DNA from: Brachycybe producta
Lineage: Eukaryota; Arthropoda; Diplopoda; Playtdesmida; Andrognathidae
Length of the DNA stretch: 64,000 nucleotides
NCBI GenBank assembly: GCA_036925085.1
Contig: JAUPFP010000002.1
Coordinates: 8,521,890-8,585,889, forward strand
Reading direction: 5' to 3'
This document shows, one piece after another, positions 47,801 to 58,000 of the stretch. Position 1 is the stretch's first letter, and each line of letters begins with the position of its first letter. The notes beneath the pieces were generated by a model. The model did not search any database and was not told the origin of the DNA. It saw only the letters and a list, made by a program, of their open reading frames with translations. The position numbers and the translations under genes are program-made.

Positions 47801-50800
47801 AGTTTATATAGGTCTATCATGTTGCTTGTATAATAAGCCTATGTAATCTATAGGTCCTTCTCACATTAGGTCTTAGTTCTATAAAGCTGGCCATAATAGG
47901 TGTATGCAATTTTAATATTTTATACAGTATAGTGTATTTCTCAACGTTTAGGTTATTGTCATTTGTTTTGAGTATAGGCTACAGATTTACATGTTTAGAC
48001 ATTGTTTTAATTAACTTAATATTGTGTTTGTATTTTTAGTTCAAATTTATATGTAAATCTGAATCTAACCTGTATATATCTATCTTAATTGGTTGGAAAT
48101 TAGATTTAGAGGCCCTTTAATCAGTCTGTTGTAGGTCCCTACAAGTAGGGGGCGTATGCAGAATGTAGAAAAGTTATACGTTGCTTATGATAATGTGTGT
48201 ATATATACAGTAATAATAGCCCTAAGATGTTGGTTAAGCATAGGGCTTTTTATTATAAAGTGGGCAAGTTTAATGGGACCTGCAATGAGTTGTTGTTAAG
48301 AGGGGCTTAATTATAAATGGGCTAAATGGATTTGTTGGATTTAAAAAAAATAAGAATTAGGCCTATTTCCTTTTGGAAAACAAATAATCTACTGTTTATT
48401 TAAAATTCAAATAGATCTAGGCCTAGATCTATTATACCTATTTCAAGTCATATTCAAGTAGATCTAAACTATGAGGTTTGATAATAAATAATTTATAATT
48501 AGTGTACACCTATATCTAGTTGCATGCATTAATGGATACTTAGTTAAATTTCATCCACAGAACAAACTAATTTTTAAGGAATTCCGTCACATGGTGTATT
48601 AGTTTCTTATAAGCTTGTAATGAATGTTGTAGACAAAATTGTGTTGTTTGTTGGCCCCTTAGATTTTGGACTCACAACTGTTAAATTTAGAATAAGTTGT
48701 TTGTTCCTTTAGCGCCAAATTGAAGAAGTGCGAAATGGAACAAATGCCAAACTGAACAAAAGCCAAATGGAATAACCGCCAAATTTCATTACTACAACTA
48801 CCAAAAATAGTAGGCTAATTAGATCTATTTAGCCGCGGTCTGTTCCATCTGGGACGATTCTAACTTAGATGATGCCAAGGGTTGGAGGTGGAGGCTAGCT
48901 GCCGTGACGTGGCGGTACTAAAAACAATTAAACAAACGAGCGGTTAAAATAGCATAAATCATATGCATTTGGTGTGGAATGGCGCGCAAAATATGAATAG
49001 AATGTAGAATTATGCATGAATAGTAAAAAAAAAGATTCAAATTGAAATAGTTTATTGTCCAAAATGCTGTGAGAAAAATTAGCAGTGTTTTCATCTCACA
49101 GCTTTATTTGTAAATTATTTTTGTGTTTCGTTTCGCTTCTGTAATCTGCTATATAGATCTAATTGCAATTTTTTTCTATTTAAACGCTCATTTCTTTATA
49201 CTTTTTTCGCTATACCTTCACGTCATTGTTAGCCTCCAACTCCAGCCCTGGGCTTCCCCCCCCCCCCCAAAAAAAAAGTCTTTCCAAGCTGAATACATCT
49301 ATTTAGCCTCCTGTGGAGTTATTTTAGGTGCGTCGCGTGGGCACGGCTGTGCCAAAGGCTGAGCGCCCTTAAAAAAAGCTGTACAGAGGTGGAGGCTAAA
49401 ATAAAAATACAATTTTTCAAACATAATCAACTCCTTAATTTAGAAAACTGAATAGATCTGAAGTGCCAATCTGATTAAACGCCAATGGGAATAAGGCGCC
49501 AGCCACAGCTTAAAAAAATTGGCGTTTGTTCAATCGCCTCTTATAAACTGCTGTTATATAGGTCTATTTATAGCTAAAAGCAGTATAAGTAATTTAAACA
49601 TCAATTATGTACGTTTATAACATAATGTTTGTTATTAATTACTTTATTTCTAGCCTTATTTCTAATGGATTGATTGGTGGTTTAATTAATTACGTGTCAT
49701 TTTATGCCTGTAGTGTTGTCATCCGCAAGTTCTCCTGAAGACCGAGGACAAGTTCACGAGGAACGTTTTATTTATACGCCAGATGAAGATATTAGTTTAT
49801 CTTTGGAGTATTTTCTTGGAGAAAGGTCAGTAGGTTTATTTTCTTCACTAAAACCCTCATGGTTCACCTATTTTATGTTTCTTTTTATGTGATTTTTGTG
49901 TTTTTTTTTTGCGGTTTTTTCAATGAAACAAATAAGTAGGACTATTTGAAAACCTCATCGGTCGAGACTCGTCAGAGAGGCTAGAGATATGTTTATAGCA
50001 TCTACCAACTAAATAACTAGCCTCTAATGTAGGTCTTTTTTTTCTCTAGATGTCTAATCTAGAAAAAAGACGCATATAAAAGTAGCATATTGCCTAATTG
50101 TGGTTTTTCTATAGCCTATACTCAGTGGCTCCCATATAGTTTACCATGCACCTGTTGGGAACTTCAGGAAATTCTTCTAATATATAGACTATTAATGTAT
50201 CATGGATTATATGAAACACAAAGCGACAAAACACCGTACATTTATTTTGCAAAAGATTTGCAAAATAAATGTAAGGTGTTAGTGTATACACTATAATATC
50301 TTCATAATGTAAAATGTAGATGTATTGTAATTAGGGGATCGGATTTTTATGCAATATCAATCAAATGGTTTTCAATTGGTGTCCCAAGTAATCTTATCAA
50401 TTGTGAAGTGGACTCTAATCATCATTCGAGCAATTGAAAGTATACTTTATCTAATCAAAAAGCATGGTTATATAGATTAGAGGTAGACTATATATAGATA
50501 GGCCCTACATCAGTTGTCAACTGGAAAATTCTAGCCTCTAACCAGTGTTTTTGATTGAAACGACCCTAATTAATTGTTAGTTGCTTTTATGATGATTGGA
50601 TAACTACTTCACAATTAGCACTTGGGGACAAATTGAGAAACATTTGCTTGATATTGCATAAAAATCCGAGCCCTCATTGTATAAACTTATTATAGATCTA
50701 AGTCGCGAAAATTAAATTTTAGTTTAGACAACTTTTTATATTTAAATTGTTCATAAAATTACATACTTATATAATCTATATATATATATATATATATAGA

Positions 50801-52004
50801 CCCCCTATTATAATTTAGATGTAGGCCTATATAGATCTCTACTATATACTGTTTACATCTAACCGATTTTGACGCGCTGAATTGTTAACAATTATAGCGT
50901 AACATGCAAGATATTTAAATTCATGCTGTTATAGATCCTCATGTAGTGACGTCACTAGGATATTTTTTTTTTACACATGTGGTGATCACCAAAATGACAT
51001 ATTTTGCGATATAGTTGCCATCTGTTGGCAGAATTCAGTCAACGTAAATGCAGAAATTGCATTTGTGCAAGTCTTTTATAAGTATAGGTTATTCACCCTG
51101 CATAATATAGGCTCCCTATATATACTTTTATTTAAATGTTGTATAGCCAACTCTCATCTTCCCACGTATAAAGTACATGCAAACTATATCAACCTACATT
51201 TTAGTTATATTTTATGTATAATATAGTCTATAGATCTAGACTTAGATTTATTTGTGAAACCTCTTATTTTAGGTGATTTTTAAAAACACACAACTTCTTT
51301 CTATGTCAAAGCGTGTTTACGGTTAATACGACTAAAGGCCGCCTTATACTTCATTCTTTTTATTCCATTCTGTTCCTTTCCGTTCTGTCTGTTCAGTTCA
51401 TTCAGTTCATGTCAACGGAAAGCTCATATACTATCAATGACTAAACTGAACAGCATGAACAACTGACCAATAAGAAACACATAGGGCAAATCTTAGGGGA
51501 AAATAGGATAAGGAAACTGGCAACATAATTATTTAATAAAATAAGAGAAACTGGCATCACAGGTCTCCATCCCATAATAGGAAGTGAACAATAAACAGGA
51601 TAAGGTGTGGCTTATGACGTCCTATGTTATTCTGATTGGCTACTATGAACAGATTTCCCGCCAAAGTTCAGCAAAGTTCTATTCATTCTGTTCATTCTTT
51701 TTATGCACATTTGTACTGCTTTTTTAAGTATATGACCCCCAACGGAAAGAACAGAACGGAAACTGAACAGACTGAACAGAAAAGAATGAAGTATACGGCG
51801 GCCTTAAGTGCGGCACAAACGGCAATATGGAATAGTGACGTCATCTCAATGTAATGCGGATTCCGTGTTGCTGTTTGTACCGCACTTTGTCGGATAGCCT
51901 GTATTTGTAACAAAGCCTTGACATGTAAGAATATGCCCATGATAATAATAAACATTGATAACATCATTACAACACAAATAGGTCTATACAGTATGTGTGC
52001 AAAT

Positions 52005-52096
<92 letters not shown>

Positions 52097-55000
52097 TATG
52101 CGTACGCAGTATAGGGCTATATGAATATTAGCATATATATCTAGGCTATAATAAATATCATAGAGAAAACGTATTTATCAGAGAAGCCGTCTGTTTGGTC
52201 ATGTATGGTTCTGAGGTTCTGCCGCAATGGTTGAAAGTGTAATTTATACTAATGAGTAGGCTAGCAGCTATGTAAATGTTAGTGGTTTTAGTTTTAGTGG
52301 TAGATTTTAGACTTAGGCTTATTTCTTTTGGGAAATTAAATTAGGCCCTTTTGAAGAGGATGTTAATAGATGTACGGCTGTTATGAAGGCTTTTATTGGC
52401 TCCAGTCTAAAGTCTAGTCTCAGGCTTATAGTCAATAAATATAGTCTACATCATTTCTAAAATGAATTGTTGAGCATTTTGGTCTTGACCTAGATCAATA
52501 GACCATTTAGAGAGACTATAGGCCTATAGTTAGGACCTATAGCACTTATACTATAAAACATTTTTGAAAAGTTAGCGTCAGAGTCCCGTATAAAGTCTAT
52601 ATGTTATATAATGTAGCCTATAGATAGGCCTAGTAACAAATGGCGAGCTTATTAGCGCCATCATGTGAGAATATTTTCTGTCAACGTGTATGTTCATGTT
52701 TGAGACGTCATCATTTGGCCTATGTTTTCAGGTAAACATAAAAATGTAAGGACCTCATTTTTAAGTTCTGCTATACCTTATATAGTAGGCCATAATAGAA
52801 CGTTGTTGTTCGGATCGTAATAAAACACCCATCCAGAATCCCTACTGGAAATGCGTTTTATGGTAGGCTGGTTATATATATAATAAAACGTTTTTATGGA
52901 GAGAAAACGATGACAATAGATTTGAAAATGGTTTGAAAAACGTTAAATAGAATTGAGCCTGAGTTTAATAAAACGTTTTTAAAGGGCAGATCTTTGGAAA
53001 TTGTTTGATGTATAGAGAGGCCTTACAGTATACTATAGAAACTGTTTAAAAAGACATGGAAAGGACCTTAATATTTTTTCGTGTTAAACGAAAATTGTGT
53101 TATATGGATTTTTGCATAGAAAATATATTTCGTGTTATCCGATTTTAGCAGCAAAGGCTATAGGCCCAACATGAAGCATAAAATGTTATAATATCACCGT
53201 CCGTGCAGGTGTAATACCCATTCTCATTGCGTGCAAGAATAGACTTTTATTTTCAAAACTATAGCCTAGAAATGTTATACCCTTGAAATTTTCAGCATAC
53301 TGAAAATTTCAAGGGTATAACATTTCTAGGCTATAGTTTTCAGTTAGTGAGTTATTCAGGCTATTAGACTCTTTATGACAGGTAGATCTAATGTTTTTGT
53401 ATAGGCCTATTCGTTTATAGATCTTGTAATCATTCAAACGTGCCCTTTCTAGATGAATAACATCAAAGATCAATGTGTAGGGCATATTAAGCAATCTAAT
53501 TGATTAACGGATAAGTTTATTCTATTTGGATTTGATAAATTACTCTGTGTGTATATTTATAATAAGCCTTAATTAGACTATGAGTCTGTTTGTGTAACAG
53601 TCTCTTATTTGGTCTCCGAGTCCCGAGCGACTCATTACAGCCCTTATTATATACGGCTTGCAAAATTTACTTGTTGGCTGAGAGCAAGACCTTTCTAGCA
53701 TTGATTTTTTAAAAAGGTTAAATTCAGATCTTTCTATTGTTAGCTACCAATTGGAATTAGTCCTTTTAAACGAATGCTAGAAAGTTCTTGCCGTAAACCA
53801 AACAAATTTCTGTATTTTTTTAAGACCTTTTATTAGTTTTATATTTTCAGATGGGATTAGGACTAATAATTAGTTATTAGTAACATTGAAAACAGCTTTT
53901 ATTTTATAAGTGCATATGACTGTTTAATTTCAAAAATGGGCTCCAAATTATTTGTAGGCCGCTTATGTTGTAAATGGAAGTTTGTAATATAAATTCCGCA
54001 AGGGCGCGTTCCTTTACGTTCTCCTTTTCGGTTTTTTCCAATTGTGGGTGGAGTCACATATTTAGCATAATCATTCAGCCAATGTGTGAGCAGCTGTTCT
54101 AGTTGTTCAGAAGCGGCATTGTGATACGGTGTTTTATGTTTCCTAATGCCATAATTCTGACCAATTGTCGTTTAGAACGCAAATATGTTGACACCATCTT
54201 TAACCGCACCAAAAATTGGCGCCCTCTAGTGTGTTTTAAGAAATTTTATTCAAATGCTTTTTTTGAGGAACTTGTTTGACAATTTTTTTTTAATATTTGC
54301 AAATTATTTTTTGGGGAATACGATATTGTCTTCATTTTTTAGTATTTTTTTTTAAATTTTATTGTGGTCCTTTGAAGGTTTCATTGGGTTAGGGCATTTC
54401 GGCCCTTTTCATTGATACTCGTTATATTTTTATAAATAATATACAGATTTTTTTCTTTTTCGTTTGAAAATATGTTGAAACGTTTTTATATATATTTTTC
54501 CGTATTAGGTTCGTTTTGTAATAGTTGTTTGGCTACTTTTTGAGACCTAATTTATTTGATTCTGTGTTCATAGAGGACCCATTTGCTTTGACATCATGAG
54601 TTATTTTTTTTTCTTGCAGCAAATCTCTTTCAAACTCTGTTTTGGGTGTAGTTAGGCCGAATCCGATTTCTCAAGACTGCGAATCTTCTAATCAACCGGT
54701 TAGTATAGTTTTGTTTGAGTCTTTTTTATTATTTTATTCGTTACGTTGTTAGCAGTCACTTTGAAGATTCAATCGATCCATTTAAATAAATTTAGCATAG
54801 ATCTAACTTGTTATATTGTATTGTTTATTTTAAAATATATTAAGGATCCTCATCGAAGGTACTTGAGGTGCACAGCTGCTGTCACTGTTGCACATTTGAA
54901 GAAACTGATCCGTCTCAAATACGGATTAACCACAATGTTTCAGGTATGAAACAACTGTTTCTTTTTTATTGAATAGACAGCTTTTTTTAAGTGTATAACT

Positions 55001-58000
55001 ATTGGTCATTACATAGGTCCGTATTAGTAGTGTTATAACTTGGAAATAGTGTTATGTGGGCACTTACACAAGTGCGCCATGTATATACAGTATATTATAA
55101 GTGAAAACGTTTCCTATATAGGCCTAAGATGGTGAGAAAATATTAAGACTGAAAAGCTTCAACAAGTACAAAGTGCTACAATTTTAGCACTTCTAGGACC
55201 CCATGCAGTATAAACTGCATGCATGGGGCAAACGTTTAGAGAATTAGGCCTATGGGTCTCTAGTTAGTCCTTTCAGAAAAGTTTTTTCAGTGTTTTATTT
55301 TTTTGTTGTCGATTTTTCTAAGACATTGGTGTCGTAATATAGCGGCCATAATATGACGGTAAATTACGTCACAAAAAAGTTTTCATAGATGTAAATGGAT
55401 GTGGTTTTCTAGAGAGCGGTGGTGCTTACCGTTTTCGTGAAAACCACATCCATTTGTATCTATAGAAAACGGTTTTTAGTGACGTCATTTACTGTCATAT
55501 TATGGCCGCCACGTATCAGTACCGCTATCTTAGGAAAGACAATTTTTATTGTTGCAATTGGCAACGCTCTTGCAAAGTTGCAAGTTGATCTATAATCGTA
55601 TTTTTTCACCTTAAATAACTGTGGTTTTAACGTGTAAACGCCCCTCGAACACTTGTTATTCTGTCTTTCCTGAGCAAACATGAAAGTGTTTTAGAAACTA
55701 GAAAAGTCGCTCAGTCACTTAAAAAGTATTTTCATGTTCATATCTTTTAGAAGAAACTTTTTATGTCACTTTGAAAATGACCCAACTTTAAACAGAGAAT
55801 ATATATTTTTTAATTTTTCTCAATAAAAAGTTCATTTTTCAAAGCTATATGTCAAAATGAAAATACTATTAAGTGATTCCGCTACCGTTCTAGTTTCTAA
55901 TGCACTTGTTTATTTGCTTTAAAACGCAGAGAACCATATAGTTCGTTGTCCATCTTAACGTGATTTTATTTCACAACAGGTGGACATTATTCACCAAAGG
56001 GATGTTTTAAGTGATGATTACACTTTGGTCGATGTTGCGTATATTTATTCTTGGAGAAGGGTAAGGGCACAATAGAATACCCATATAAAATGTAATGATA
56101 TGAATTAATACATGGTTTTGCCATGTGTAATTTTAGAATGGTCCTATGAGATTTTTCTACCAGATTAAAGAATACCAAGCAACGCCTCCTAAGCGGCTGA
56201 AACTAGCAGAAGAAGTAAGCCTAAACACGGTCGAATTGGAGGTTGCAGCAGAAGTTCCTACAGAAAAGACTACCGATGTTGTCACACCTATGGTTGTCGA
56301 TGTTTCGACAGAAATGCCTCCCGAACCGGTTATCTCCACACCGGCACAAATTACACCAACAGTTACAAAGGAGAACGGAACTGAAATCGGTTCTCAGATA
56401 GTTTCGGACGTTTCTTTGGTACCAGAGTCGAAAAAAGACAGTGTCGAGTCGACGAAACCCGTTTCTAAAACGACACTGGACAAATGTGACAAGGAGACGA
56501 TTTCAGTCAAAGACAAAATTAACGATAAATCGGATTCGTTGTTGCGTGTTAGTAAAGAATTGGTAGTAACTGTGACACCGTTAGTGATACCTACAAATAC
56601 TAACGGAACAAATACGTCGGCAACTCGTTCCGAAAAAATGAACGGAAATGCCGGTAAAGACGAACGGTTGCCTGCGATGCCTAATTTGCCAATGATAACG
56701 ACGTCGGTGAAAGAGAACGGCGATAGCGAGACTCCAACTTTAGTTTCGATCGGTACGAAAGAAGTTCCGGTGTCGGAAGTGACGAAAGATTCTGTTGTCG
56801 TCGTAGTCATGGCTAGTAACGAACCACCGGAAATCCCAGTGAATAGTAACATGAACAACAATAACAATGCAAGTTGTCATCTGAATGGAACTATTAGTCC
56901 ATCACCACCGCTTCAGCTCCCTATTCCGGACATCAGTATCACTCCGATTCCGCTTTCGTCTCATACGAATCTACATACGGAGGCGCCACCTCGTCCATCT
57001 CTGCCTCGAGACGCGCTGCTTGCAACCACTCCTCAGGTTGAGATAATTAAGAAAGTGGCGCCACTGGTGGCGAACGTCATAACCTCCACCACAGCGGCCA
57101 CAACAGTCACCACCAATGGAGACACTAATGTGACAACTAGTGACGTAACGTTGACCGTGACTCCGGTTACCACCGTGGCGGTTGCTTCTGCAGTTGTTAC
57201 GACGACCGCGTCCAGTACGGTGTCCACTTTGTCAACAGCGTCAACAACGACCATCATTAAGACGTCCAGCAGTGACACGACAACGATAACCATAACGTCA
57301 TCGCCGGGTGCAAACGAAACGCCTGCATCGGTTCCACCCGAGAGTAACGGTAACGGTAATACGAACGGTAACGATGCCGAAACGATGGACGAACAACCGA
57401 AACACGACAATATCGGTGCATTGGACCTTTCTAAAAATTCTAGAGCAACTCCATTACGGCTACTTCCGCCTCCTTCTTCTCCTACCGCATCATTGTCATC
57501 ATCTCCTTCTCACACTCCATCACCAACTTTCACCTTACCACCGCTTTTAAGGGTACCGTCGCAAGCGCATGTTCATCCTCCCACAAAGACGACATCGTCT
57601 TCACCTCTCACACCTCCTCCGCCTCCACCGCCACCTACGTTCCATGTGCATTCGCGATCAGTTCCTGCTGCGCTGAGTGCTGCCGCAGCTCGGCCGCTCT
57701 TTGTGACAAGTCGACCACCACACCATCCAGTCGCTCCGATCCATTTAAATCCCATGAAGTCATCTCCTATTGCTAAAAGTGGTATGAACGGTACGCAACA
57801 ACTTTCTAGATCGTATCCTCCTCATCATCATCACCACGGACACCATCATCACGGAAGTCACGGCCATCACAGTAGTAGTCATCAGACGAGAACACCGAAA
57901 AACATCTTGTCGGCAATGGGAGTGATGGCCGTCAAGACATCCGATTATCATCACCGTATGGTTCTGGATAAACCTGTTTCGGGATTGAATAATTTTCATA

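Noticed and set aside
54217..54234. CTCF site (GGCGCCCTCTAGTG)
   Set aside because: Single weak resemblance by eye; such CG-containing motifs also end several invertebrate repeats. Not enough to call.
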